A DNA stretch of 64,000 bases, taken from the NCBI RefSeq assembly GCF_028288465.1, contig NZ_JAQBNR010000005.1, positions 62,001 through 126,000 on the forward strand. Direction: 5' to 3'. Under the pieces are notes generated by a model. It did not search any database. It saw only the letters and a list, made by a program, of their open reading frames with translations, and had not been told where the DNA came from. Of this stretch, positions 44,391-54,500 are shown piece after piece; position 1 is the stretch's first letter, and the number at the start of each line of letters is the position of its first letter. Both the position numbers and the translations under genes were made by a program. This DNA is from Ferruginibacter sp. (lineage in GTDB: Bacteria > Bacteroidota > Bacteroidia > Chitinophagales > Chitinophagaceae).

Positions 44391-45584
44391 CTATTCAATT
44401 ACCTTCTCCTCAATTTTACCGGTCGCCTTATTTTTTAAAATCACTTTTTTGGCACCGTAGTGCGTTGTTTCTTCTTTTATTAAATAATGATCCGCATCGT
44501 ATTCTACCAAATGGCTTTCTTTGCTAAGACCGCTTTGCCCACGCCAGATATCCAGTTGTACCGGTTCCCATAATTTTGTTTTGGCAGATTTATAGGCGGC
44601 ATCAATTACCGCATTTACCACATAGCCATCATAGAAAGTTTCTCTTGGTTCAGTGCCGTTTTCCATGCAATTAAACATCTCGGCAAACATGTGGTTGTAA
44701 CCCAGGTCATTTATTTCATCACCTACCGGGAACAGCCAGCCGGCATTGCTTTCAGATTTTTCGGCAACATAGTCCGTTGCTTTTCCGGTAGTAAACATTT
44801 CCAGGCCGGTGCGTAAAAAATTATTGATCCAGATGGTGCCTTCGGTGCCCATTACTTCATCCCTTAAATCAAGGCCGCCACGAAAAGTCCAGCTTACTTC
44901 AAACTGGGCTATGGCGCCATTTTCATACTTCACGAGGCCAATCGAATGGTCTTCTGCATCAATGGGTTTTACCTGTGTATCGGCCCAGCACATCACTTCA
45001 ATGGGCTTAATATCTTTACCAATAAATGTCCGGGTAATTTCAATACAATGGCAACCTAAATCTAAAATACAACCGCCGCCGGCCTGTTCAATATCCCAAA
45101 ACCAATCACTGTGCGGACCAGGATGTGTCTCCCTTGATTTGGCCCATAAAATTCGGCCCAATGCACCATTCTTTACACTTTCATAAGCCTTTAAAAACTT
45201 AGGTGTATAAACAAGATCTTCCAGGTAGCCGTTAAAAATACCTGCCTCTTCCACAGCCAAAAGCATGCGTTTTGCTTCGGCTGCGTTGCGGCCCAAAGGT
45301 TTGGTAGTAATGACCGCTTTTTTATGTTTGCAGCAAAGCATAACAGCTGCTTCATGTAAATTATTAGGCAGCGAAATACAGACTACATCTACATCTGCAC
45401 CGGCGATGGCTTCTTCCATATCTGTTGTAAAACGCTCGCAGCCGTAATCTTCTTTAAATTTTTTGGCCGCTTCCTCCCTGCGGGAATACACGGTAATAAT
45501 TTTGTCTTTACTTCTTTGTCCGTGTAATGAATCTGCATAAAATCTCCCGATAAAACCGGAGCCAAGCATAGCAATCTTTTTCAT
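44391..45584 (-). CDS. Gfo/Idh/MocA family oxidoreductase
   Basis: NAD(P)-dependent sugar or cyclitol oxidoreductase of 397 residues, cytoplasmic (no signal). N-terminal Rossmann fold MLGSGFIGRFYADSL; the usual EKP motif is changed to TTKPLGRN. The substrate region has DLGCHCIEITRTF with the conserved His. It follows a NupG-type permease gene on the same strand (111 bp apart, with a copy of the 53-bp repeat between), so import and oxidation of a sugar or nucleoside are plausible. The exact substrate cannot be told. Confidence 0.85.
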   Translation of the reverse strand: MKKIAMLGSGFIGRFYADSLHGQRSKDKIITVYSRREEAAKKFKEDYGCERFTTDMEEAIAGADVDVVCISLPNNLHEAAVMLCCKHKKAVITTKPLGRNAAEAKRMLLAVEEAGIFNGYLEDLVYTPKFLKAYESVKNGALGRILWAKSRETHPGPHSDWFWDIEQAGGGCILDLGCHCIEITRTFIGKDIKPIEVMCWADTQVKPIDAEDHSIGLVKYENGAIAQFEVSWTFRGGLDLRDEVMGTEGTIWINNFLRTGLEMFTTGKATDYVAEKSESNAGWLFPVGDEINDLGYNHMFAEMFNCMENGTEPRETFYDGYVVNAVIDAAYKSAKTKLWEPVQLDIWRGQSGLSKESHLVEYDADHYLIKEETTHYGAKKVILKNKATGKIEEKVIE

Positions 45585-45631
45585 GGTTGTTGTTTACTGT
45601 GTTTTTGTTGTTGAAATATATTTTGCAGTAC

Positions 45632-45684
45632 AAGTGTGCGACGCAACGATGTTTAATAGTTATTCAACTGCCCGGACAAAAAAA
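45632..45684. repeat. 53-bp dispersed intergenic repeat, copy 2
   Basis: Ends AAGTGTGCGACGCAAC and TGCCCGGACAAAAAA at the same spacing as copy 1 (10506-10558); the middle 21 bases differ. Coordinates may be off by one. Located between the permease stop and the oxidoreductase start. Confidence 0.6.
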
Positions 45685-45695
45685 TAGTTTGTTGT

Positions 45696-46892
45696 TTACC
45701 CGGCTGCGGCTATTTGCTTTTTCTCCCTGAAAAATAAAATAAAATATACTACTACAGCTGCCGCAATATAGGCTGGTACAAACCATATTTTTAACCAGTT
45801 GTGGTTTTCTCCCACCTGGTACAGGTCAACTATACGGCCAGAGAACCAGGTGCCGATGAACATGCCCACACCATAGGTTGCAAAAGTGAAGAGGCCCTGC
45901 GCAGAGTTTTTTATTTTTTCGCCAGCTTTTTTTTCTGTGTACATATAACCAGTTACAAAAAAGAAATCGTAACACACGCCATGTAAAATAATGCCGGCAT
46001 ACAACATCCATGCATTGGCGCCGGTATCACCATAGGCAAAACAAACGTAGCGCAATATCCAGGCGGCCATACCCATCAGCAACATATTTTTTACCCCGAT
46101 ACTGTTGAATAAAAATGGAATGGCTAAAATAAATACGGCTTCCGAAACCTGTCCCAGCGTCATTTTGCCGGCAGCATTATCAAAATTTAATTCATTTAAA
46201 AACTTATTGGCAAATCCATAATAAAACGACAACGGTATACACACCAGGATGGCGGCGATAAAAAATATGAGATAGGGTTTTTCCTTAAACAATACAAAGG
46301 CATCGGTGCCAAGTGCCTTTGATGCGGTAACATCAGCATTTTTTTGCGGCGGCGTATCAGGTAAAATAAAGCTCATTAAACCCAATACTACCGAAACCGC
46401 TGCGGCCATATAAAATGTAGACGAAGTTTTTTCTATTCCAAGTGTACCAATAAGCACTCCGGCCACTATCCAGCCCAATGTGCCAAATACACGTACCCAT
46501 GGAAATTGTTTACCAGGGTCTGTCATTTGATGAAAGGCAATACTGTTGCTTAACGCAATGGTGGGCATGTATAACAATGAGTAAAATAAAATAACCCAAT
46601 AAAAAGTCGCACTGTTTTCGATTGTTGTTGCCAGTAACAAAAGGGCACCACCAACAATATGCAGCATACCCATAATGCGCTGTGCGGCGAAGTATTTATC
46701 AGCTATCATGCCCACAAAAAAAGGTGATATCATGGTGGCGATTGCCAGGGCACTGTAGGCCGCACCTATCTGGACGCCTGTTGCGTGGAGATGTTCGCCC
46801 ATGTATGTTGCCATCGTTACATACCATGCGCCCCATACAAAATATTCAAGGAACATCATTACCGAAAGCTGCACTCTTATTGTTGATTTCAT
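45696..46892 (-). CDS. MFS permease of the nucleoside:H+ symporter (NupG) type
   Basis: Membrane transporter of 398 residues with about 12 hydrophobic segments. It opens MKSTIRVQLSVMMFLEYFVWGAWYVTMATYM, the pattern of the NupG/XapB group, with SPFFVGMIADKYFAAQRIMG as the loop 2-3 signature. In Bacteroidota such carriers often sit beside sugar genes and may move sugars or nucleosides. It precedes the Gfo/Idh/MocA gene and is divergent from the esterase/SMP-30 gene. Confidence 0.83.
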   Translation of the reverse strand: MKSTIRVQLSVMMFLEYFVWGAWYVTMATYMGEHLHATGVQIGAAYSALAIATMISPFFVGMIADKYFAAQRIMGMLHIVGGALLLLATTIENSATFYWVILFYSLLYMPTIALSNSIAFHQMTDPGKQFPWVRVFGTLGWIVAGVLIGTLGIEKTSSTFYMAAAVSVVLGLMSFILPDTPPQKNADVTASKALGTDAFVLFKEKPYLIFFIAAILVCIPLSFYYGFANKFLNELNFDNAAGKMTLGQVSEAVFILAIPFLFNSIGVKNMLLMGMAAWILRYVCFAYGDTGANAWMLYAGIILHGVCYDFFFVTGYMYTEKKAGEKIKNSAQGLFTFATYGVGMFIGTWFSGRIVDLYQVGENHNWLKIWFVPAYIAAAVVVYFILFFREKKQIAAAG

Positions 46893-47143
46893 TAAGCTGA
46901 TTTTAGATAAATACCATTCGTAAGTCCTGCACCGTAAATTAAGGATTGTTATTTATTTTCAGCAAGCTTTTTTAATTGATTTAGAGTGCCCGGGATGTAT
47001 TGCCGGCAATGTGAATAATTTTTGAGTGGTGATATCATTGTCGTTCACGAACACTTAAACAAGATGAATAGGAAAAATATATTATCAAGGCAATACTATT
47101 TATGCTGATATTGCATCAACGAATATCTAAAACTGCCTCGTGT

Positions 47144-48898
47144 ATGAACAAACTACTGATTGCTTTGCTGCTGCTTATTTCAGCTAGTCAAATTTTCGCA
47201 CAACCTGCCGCCATTTCATATCCTGTTGATTCGGCTTCCATAGAACAACCTGGTGTACCTAAAGGCGAGGTATTGAAATTTACTTTTGAAAACTCAGCAA
47301 TTTTTCCCGGTACCTGGCGGGAGTATTGGGTATATGTACCGGCACAATACCGTGCAGACAAACCTGCCTGTGTGTATGTGGGCCAGGATGGTATTCAATG
47401 GAAGGCGCCCACCGTTTTTGACAACCTGATTTATCGTAACGAAATGCCTGTTACCATTGGTGTTTTTGTAATGCACGGCAGGGTTCGGGCAGCCAATGGC
47501 ACAGTTGCCAACGACCGCTTCAACAGAAGTTTTGAGTATGATGGTTTGGGCGATGCCTACGCCCGTTTTATTTTAGAAGAAATTTTACCTGCCGTTGAAA
47601 AGCAGAAAACAACTGATGGGCGTGCGATACATTTATCCAAAAATGGTAATGACCGTGCGATCGGCGGATTGAGCAGCGGGGCGGTTTGTGCCTTTACAGC
47701 GGCATGGGAAAAACCTGCTGAATTTTCGCGGGTATTCAGCGCCATCGGTACTTATATTGGTCTTCGCGGTACTGATGACTATCCAACTTTAATTAGAAAA
47801 TACGAGCCTAAACCACTCCGGTTTTTTTTACAGGATGGCAGCAACGATTTAAATATTTATGCCGGTGACTGGTGGATGGCCAACCAAACAATGGAACGGG
47901 CGCTCACTTTTAGCGGGTATGAAGTAACGCATGTTTGGGGAGAAGACGGGCACAATGGCAATCACGGCACATCCATTTTTCCGGCAGCCATGCGTTGGTT
48001 ATGGAAAGACTGGCCGAAACCAATTACCACAGGGGCATCTAAAAATAAATACCTCAGCGAATTGCTGATACCGGGACAGGATTGGGAACTCGTTGGTGAG
48101 GGATATGGATTTACGGAGGGCACTGCTGCTAACGCAAAAGGAGAAGTTTTTTTTCAGGATATTCCCGGATCAAAAACGTATAAAATTGGCTTAGACGGAA
48201 AAGTAACAATGCTGCCGCTGGATGCGAAGAAAGCCAGCGTCAACTGCTTTGATGCGGATGGTAAACGATACACTACTGCCGCTGCAACCAAACAAATCAT
48301 TCGCTATGATGCCAATGGTAAAGCAACCGTTGTTGCCAATGATATTGATGGCAACGACCTGGTAGTGGCGAAGAATGGCAACATATATGTCACAGCTCCT
48401 GACGGATCGGAAAAACCTGGTAAACTTATTTTGATTCGTCCCAATGGCGAAAAAGTGATTGTGGATGAAGGGATCAAATATCCGAACGGGGTTGCGCTCA
48501 CACCGGATCAAACGCAATTGTATGTTACAGAATCAGCTTCGAAATGGGTATGGATTTATAGTATCAATGCAGATGGAACACTAACGAATAAGCAACGCTA
48601 TGGCTGGCTGCATGTACCGGATGATGCTGGGAATGCATGGAGCGACGGATTAAAATCAGATACAGCCGGAAGAGTGTATGTTACCTCCCGTTTGGGGATA
48701 CAGGTAATGGATCAGCTCGGCCGGGTAAATGCCATTATCCCCATACCCGGCGGACAGGCCAGTAATGTATGTTTTGGTGGCCCGGGCTTTGACGTTTTGT
48801 ACGTCAGCAGCCGAGATAAAATTTACCGCCGTAAGCTGAAAACCCGTGGCATCAACCCTTTTGAAATGCCCTATAGGCCAATGCAGCCGGGGCTTTAG
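47144..48898 (+). CDS. Exported esterase fused to an SMP-30/gluconolactonase-type propeller
   Basis: Two-domain secreted protein of 584 residues from the ATG at 47144 (MNKLLIALLLLISASQIFAQ signal); an upstream in-frame codon at 47102 would hide the signal. Residues about 25-300 are an esterase-D-like alpha/beta hydrolase: YWVYVPAQYRADKPACVYV, the nucleophile in AIGGLSSGAVCAF and the His in GEDGHNGNHG. Residues about 310-570 are a six-bladed SMP-30/lactonase propeller (GFTEGTAANAKGEVFFQD, YPNGVALTPDQTQLYVTES, NAWSDGLKSDTAGRVYVTS). It may hydrolyse sugar esters or lactones. It ends 12 bp before the convergent second Gfo/Idh/MocA gene. Confidence 0.85.
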   Translation: MNKLLIALLLLISASQIFAQPAAISYPVDSASIEQPGVPKGEVLKFTFENSAIFPGTWREYWVYVPAQYRADKPACVYVGQDGIQWKAPTVFDNLIYRNEMPVTIGVFVMHGRVRAANGTVANDRFNRSFEYDGLGDAYARFILEEILPAVEKQKTTDGRAIHLSKNGNDRAIGGLSSGAVCAFTAAWEKPAEFSRVFSAIGTYIGLRGTDDYPTLIRKYEPKPLRFFLQDGSNDLNIYAGDWWMANQTMERALTFSGYEVTHVWGEDGHNGNHGTSIFPAAMRWLWKDWPKPITTGASKNKYLSELLIPGQDWELVGEGYGFTEGTAANAKGEVFFQDIPGSKTYKIGLDGKVTMLPLDAKKASVNCFDADGKRYTTAAATKQIIRYDANGKATVVANDIDGNDLVVAKNGNIYVTAPDGSEKPGKLILIRPNGEKVIVDEGIKYPNGVALTPDQTQLYVTESASKWVWIYSINADGTLTNKQRYGWLHVPDDAGNAWSDGLKSDTAGRVYVTSRLGIQVMDQLGRVNAIIPIPGGQASNVCFGGPGFDVLYVSSRDKIYRRKLKTRGINPFEMPYRPMQPGL

Positions 48899-48910
48899 CT
48901 TATTTGTGTA

Positions 48911-50026
48911 TTACAGTTTAATGTCAACTTTCTGTCCTGTTTTGGCAGCAAGAAAAATAGCATCAATAATTTTTAAATCTTTTACGCCTTCCTCGCCATC
49001 CACAGGCACGGGAGGTTGTTTTCCTTCCAAAATAATACCCGCCATTTCATCCATTTGTACTGTTTGATGCGTAACATGTGGCTGGGTTAATTCGCCTTTG
49101 CTGGTGCGCCCCTGTATGGGGCCGTAGCCGGTTGAAGGATACAATTCTGCATATCCTTTTTCAGCATCCAGGAAAAAACGATCTAAATTATTCATGCTGT
49201 AGGTAGATAAACAAGAGGCAACTGCGCCGCCTGGAAAACCAAATTGAAACTGGATCGTTTCATCTACACCTTCTTTGAATTTTTCAGGATTTGTTTTTGT
49301 TTCCTGGGCGGTTACCCAAATGGGTTCTTCGCCTACCATATAACGTGCACCATTGATCGCATAAATACCAATATCCATCATCGCACCACCGCCAGCCAGC
49401 TGTTTATTTAAACGCCATTGTTTTGGGTCGCCGATGGTAAAGCCACACAGCCCCTGAAAAAACAATACTTTACCCAACTCGCCGGCTTTGCGCATGCGGA
49501 TAATCTCCAGTGTTTTTGGTTCAAAATGCATGCGATAACCTACCAGTAATTTTACATTGGCTTTTTTACAGGCATCTACCATTTCCTGTCCGTCCTTCGC
49601 ATTGATTGACATTGGCTTTTCACAAATCACATGTTTGCCTGCCTTTGCAACACGTATCACCTGGTCGTGGTGCAGGGCATTGGGGGTGATAACATACACC
49701 GCATCAATGTCCGGATTGCTTTTTACCTGGTCGAATGTTTCATAATTATAACAGTTTTTTTCTGGTATGTTATACTTCGCCTGCCAGTCTTTTATCTTAG
49801 AGGGTGTGCCGCTGATAACGCCCACCAGCTTTGCTTTCTTGCAATCTTTCATAGCTTCTGCTACCCGTGTGCCGTAGCTGCCAAGCCCCATAATAGCAAC
49901 ACGCAAAACAGGACCATCGTAATAAGAGGTAGCATTACTGCAACTGGCAGCAATAATGGCGGGAGATATTTGTAAAGCGATAACTGAGCCGGTAAGCTTT
50001 TGTAAAAAGTCGCGACGTGATTGCAT
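48911..50026 (-). CDS. Exported Gfo/Idh/MocA oxidoreductase, GFOR-like
   Basis: Glucose-fructose-oxidoreductase-like protein of 371 residues from the ATG at 50026. The start MQSRRDFLQKLTGS carries a twin-arginine signal (SRRDFLQ), implying export with bound NAD(P). An upstream codon at 50152 would give a meaningless leader. The Rossmann segment IMGLGSYGTRVAEAM, the EKP motif ICEKPMSIN and GGGAMMDIGIYAINGARYM are intact. Together with the esterase/SMP-30 protein it suggests extracytoplasmic processing of a sugar. The substrate is unknown. Confidence 0.87.
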   Translation of the reverse strand: MQSRRDFLQKLTGSVIALQISPAIIAASCSNATSYYDGPVLRVAIMGLGSYGTRVAEAMKDCKKAKLVGVISGTPSKIKDWQAKYNIPEKNCYNYETFDQVKSNPDIDAVYVITPNALHHDQVIRVAKAGKHVICEKPMSINAKDGQEMVDACKKANVKLLVGYRMHFEPKTLEIIRMRKAGELGKVLFFQGLCGFTIGDPKQWRLNKQLAGGGAMMDIGIYAINGARYMVGEEPIWVTAQETKTNPEKFKEGVDETIQFQFGFPGGAVASCLSTYSMNNLDRFFLDAEKGYAELYPSTGYGPIQGRTSKGELTQPHVTHQTVQMDEMAGIILEGKQPPVPVDGEEGVKDLKIIDAIFLAAKTGQKVDIKL

Positions 50027-50253
50027 AAATAATTTATTAAAAAATGATTGAAACGATGAAGGCTTTGGCGATGTGGTGGAATTTAAAATAGTCCGCCCTT
50101 GACCGCAGGCCGATAAAAATACAAAAGATGAATGGAACGAACAAAAGCTCAACAGAATAACGTTTGCCTAAACTACGGCTGATAGTGATCAGCCTGGGTG
50201 CAGTATATAGCACTTAAACGAAGCATATTTCTTATCCGGCATTAGGTTAGCCT

Positions 50254-50604
50254 TCATTTTTTACTACCAGAAGGCATCAGTTTAAAATAGGTAGCCTTAA
50301 ACCTATTGCCTGTAATTTGTCCCTGCACCTCTGCAGTGCGTACTGCTTCGCAAAAGCCATCCTTTGCATGTGCATCGCCAAAAGAATCTATGTGGGCGCC
50401 ATCAACAAAATAAGCCTTTCCATTAATGCGTATTGCGAGGTCACAACTTTTACCGTGTAGTCCAAGCTGGCATTCGCCGCAGGCGGTTTCAACAAGCATT
50501 GTTTTTTTTGACGGATCGGGTTTACCAATAATGCTGTTAGTATGTTGGGCCAGCAACGGTAAAAGAAATAACGAAGAAATAAGAAGGCAGATACAACTTT
50601 TCAT
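50254..50604 (-). CDS. Small secreted Cys-rich protein (DUF6370)
   Basis: 116-residue exported protein from the ATG at 50604 (MKSCICLLISSLFLLPLLAQ signal). The mature part has a CGECQLG motif, then KSCDLAIRINGKAYFVDG and KDGFCEAVRTAEVQGQI. This Cys and Gly pattern is that of DUF6370, whose role is unknown. Four cysteines (CGEC, SC, FC) could bind metal or form disulfides. Stands alone. Confidence 0.7.
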   Translation of the reverse strand: MKSCICLLISSLFLLPLLAQHTNSIIGKPDPSKKTMLVETACGECQLGLHGKSCDLAIRINGKAYFVDGAHIDSFGDAHAKDGFCEAVRTAEVQGQITGNRFKATYFKLMPSGSKK

Positions 50605-50841
50605 ACAATACAATTATTATGGTAAGTTAATCATTTTTCCGGTGTCCGTGTCAACAGGTAACTTTTATAAATGTAGCCAACAAAACCCTTTTCAAAAAAT
50701 CGGCAGATTGTACAAATGAAATGGTAATATAAACGAAAGGTGATCAAAGCTGAATTTTATATTACCTTACAATGATTATTGTTTGTTTGATATGGAGGCG
50801 GTTATTATCGCAGCATTACTGCCATTGCTTTAATTGAAAAT

Positions 50842-51519
50842 ATGAAATTATTCCTGTTTATTTTTGTTAGCTGTTTTAATGTTGCTATTGCCCAGCAGTC
50901 AGATTTTTACCCGGTAAAAATGGGCGAAATTCCTACCCGGGTGCTCCCCAATGAGGCGATGTATGCCATGCCTGCCTTCACCCGTGGCACAGCCTTTTTC
51001 AGGGACGGTACAGCATCTGAACAAAAGTTTAATTATAATTTCCTGCTGGATGAAATGCATTTTATTGGCGCTGCCGGTGATACCCTTGCCATAGCTGACC
51101 CCGTCTTGTTGAAATCGATCGTAATTGATTCAAACGTCTTTTATTATGAAAAAGGATATGTACAGGAGATATTGAAAGCAGGAAATTATATCCTTGCAGT
51201 AAAGCGTCAAACGTTGCAGGTAGTCAATCAAAAAAGGGGAGGATACGATGCCACCTCAGAGACCGGCGCTATTAAAACCTTCAACTCTGTGATTCTTAGT
51301 AACCAGAATTATAAGCTGCAGGTTAGAACGGATGTATTGTTTCAGCAACAGTTTGCCTACTATCTCGGCACATCCGGCAACTCTTTTGTTAAGGCCAGCC
51401 GTAAAAATTTTCACCTGCTTTTTCCTGACAAAGATCTTAAAACCTACCTGAAAGAGAATAGCATCAATTTTAACCGCCCGGCTGACCTGAAAGCGTTACT
51501 GCAGTTTTGTACCAGGTAG
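50842..51519 (+). CDS. Hypothetical exported protein
   Basis: 225 residues with a signal peptide (MKLFLFIFVSCFNVAIAQ). The body is a mixed alpha/beta protein with FNYNFLLDEMHFIGAAGDTLAIADP near the middle and a basic C-terminal part (NFHLLFPDKDLKTYLKENSINFNRPADLKALLQF). The last segment looks like a conserved helix-loop-helix tail seen in other secreted Chitinophagaceae proteins. I do not recognise a function. Confidence 0.6.
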   Translation: MKLFLFIFVSCFNVAIAQQSDFYPVKMGEIPTRVLPNEAMYAMPAFTRGTAFFRDGTASEQKFNYNFLLDEMHFIGAAGDTLAIADPVLLKSIVIDSNVFYYEKGYVQEILKAGNYILAVKRQTLQVVNQKRGGYDATSETGAIKTFNSVILSNQNYKLQVRTDVLFQQQFAYYLGTSGNSFVKASRKNFHLLFPDKDLKTYLKENSINFNRPADLKALLQFCTR

Positions 51520-51595
51520 ATTCTTACAAAACCTAAACGCCGGCTGAAGCTGACTGCTTATTTGCACATCTGGAGGCAGCGCAATATACAAATGA

Positions 51596-54500
51596 CTAAT
51601 GTTCAGCCAACTTGATTTTTTTAACTGTTATGGTATCGCCGCAAGTTATTCTTAAAAGATATTGCCCCGACGGGTAATGACTTACATCGATGTTTTCTAC
51701 CCTGGTAAAATTGTTGATTTTCTTTTGCGTTAATAGTTTTCCATCCATGCTCAAAAAGCTGATGGTGCCCTGCCTGGTAAAAAAGCTGCCCGTTAAAACA
51801 TTCACCAGGCTGTTTGCCGGGTTCGGGTAGATTGTTACCGGTATATTTTTACTAAAGTTGATGATTTGCAGGGCGCTGTAGCGGATTGTTTTGTCCTTAC
51901 CGGTAATTTTTAAACGGTAATAATTAACACCCGTAAAAGGGTTTACATCAAGCCAGCTATACCGTAACTTATCATTTGCTGAAAGGGTGCCAATTTTTTT
52001 AAAATCAGTTATGCCGGTTCCCCTTTGTATTTCGTATTGCGCAACATCGTTTCCGGAGCTCACCAGCCAGTTCAGTAGTACGTTTTCATCCTGCGGAGTT
52101 GCAGTAAACTTTTGCAAAAAAACCGGCAACAGCAGGGTTTGTAAAGCAACATAATCTTCCACTTCCCCTTTACCAAAAGAGCCTGTAGCTGCCGACGATG
52201 CCAGGGGTACATTGGCAATACGTACACGTAAATAGGTAAGGCCGGTTGTTGTTGTAAAGGCTGGTAAACCTGTAAAATTTAACACCAATGTTTGTTGCAC
52301 AGTACTACTGGCAACAGTTACGGATGCATATTCGTTGGTATCGAAAATTCCGTTACCGTCCGTATCTATCCAGCCAGCCAGGTACACCGGAGACCCCGTA
52401 TTATTAAATACAGACACGGTTACCGAATAAGTTGTTGCGCCGGTGGCGATAGGAGGAACAAAACTGATTCCGTCTTCATCGTCATCGGAGCCGTAATTTT
52501 GCAGGTCATCTCCATTGGCCAAAACGGAATTGTTGGCTTCATGCTCCGCATCTGTTTCTGCACCGATACGGATATTAAAAAACGACACTGCCGAGCTTGC
52601 GGCAGAAGCTCCGTCATAACTGAGCGGGGCATCTCCAAAATCATCCGTATTTGGATTCATTGAAAAAATAAAATGGCTGTCCTTACTCTTAGTTGCTGCT
52701 GGTATTGATTTGTCAAAGCCGGGTATGTCACTCATCCATTGAGTGGGAAGCGTGGTTTCATCTGAGTGTATGGTGGTACCTATATAGGTTAGACCGTTTG
52801 TGGGGTTATACTGAAAATGACCGGCTCCCTTTAATTTTCCAGTGCTCCCCAGGTAGTCATTTTGAGCGCCACCTATAAAGCTGGAAAATTTCCGGGTGGT
52901 TAAACCATTGGCAAAAACGGTATAGCTGATATCCAGTAACCCATCCGTTGTTGCTCCATGAATATCCTGGTAGAACGGACTGTACAGTGACGTATTGAAT
53001 ACGGGAAAATCTGTGGATTCGGTGGAACCAAACAGCAATACATCTTTGGTGCGCAGATCAAGCACAAGCCCACCGACAATATCATTGGCATCACCCCCGT
53101 TGTAAGTAGAAATAAAACCTGTGCTGGCACTGCCAGGCAGCGGAATTTGCGAAAGAAACTGATCATACAATGTTGCATTTGTACCGTGTACACTTTGAAC
53201 TCCGGAAGCTTTGCCGGGAAAATCTGTGGAAGTGGTATTACCAGCAACGTAAAAGAAGTTATTGTCTGCTGTGACCAGTGCGGCATTGGTGCCTGTGGCC
53301 AATTTACCCTCGTTGGAACTACCCCCGAGGAATGATAACATGTTGAATTTGGTAGGAGCCGCAGCAACATCAAAATTTCCTATCAATAATTCACTTCCCG
53401 CTATAATATTATCTATAGGTTTTACCAGCGATGGAAAGCTGTTGCCTCCCCCGTCGATATGTACGGCAAAAGCTATTTTTGTTTTATCGGGTGTTGCGGC
53501 AATAGCCGTAAAGGTTTCATTGGTAGACCCCCCTGCATAGGTACCCCAGGCTGCAACAGGGGTGCCTGTAGCGCCAGTAATGCGTAATATTATTCCTTCA
53601 TCCTGTAACAGGGTGTTATCCGGTGCATTGGAAGGTACAATGGAAAGCGGCAGCGCAGTGCCTGCAACTCCCCCCAGGTAAAATACATCGTTGTCGATGA
53701 TGGTTTGCGACTGGTAGGAAGTTACATTGTTTGCTACATCGGCCGAAATGTCACCATTGTAGTAGCGTGTGGTTAAGTCGCCGGAATATATCTGTACCGT
53801 GTCCGTCTGGTAAACAATCAATACCCTGTTGTTCGGAAAAATTCCCATGTCTACAGGTACATTGTTGGTCATTCCGGTATAGGTCCATGCGGTAATAAGC
53901 GTTCCTTTCGCATTTAATTTATACAGAATTCCGGATTGTTGTGCACCGGAGGGTTTCGCTGCATAGTTATAGGTACTTAAAAATCCAGGTGCTACGCCGC
54001 TTAAATAACTGTTGTTCATTGTCTCGCTGGTAAGGCCGCAGGCATATACTTCACTCGCCGTATTTACTGCAATGGTATAAAGGTATTCATCAAAAGTACT
54101 GGTGTTATTGTGCATGTAAGTAGACCACATCATCACCGGGTCGATAACCAGCGGCAAAGCAGTGTTAATCTTACCTGCGATATCATACTGAAAAGTATTC
54201 GCTTCTTTTGCCTCCACCATGCCCGTTTCAAAAACAGCTTTATGCCCGTTAGTTACCTGGTAAGTTTCAGGCACCAGGATGGTCATGTCTTCGTATTTCA
54301 TATTCAGTACAACACTGCCATGTTCATTCAATGTAACGCTGTCTTGCCCCGTAAAATGTAGTTTTATTTTTTTATAATCGTCCGCCCGGGAAATCAGCCA
54401 GTCAAATTCAAGGGCACCTTTTTCGCCGGCGTATAACCGAAGGTTGATACCCGGGTACACATTTTTCAATGTTATTTCATTGAATATGGGTGCAACAATG

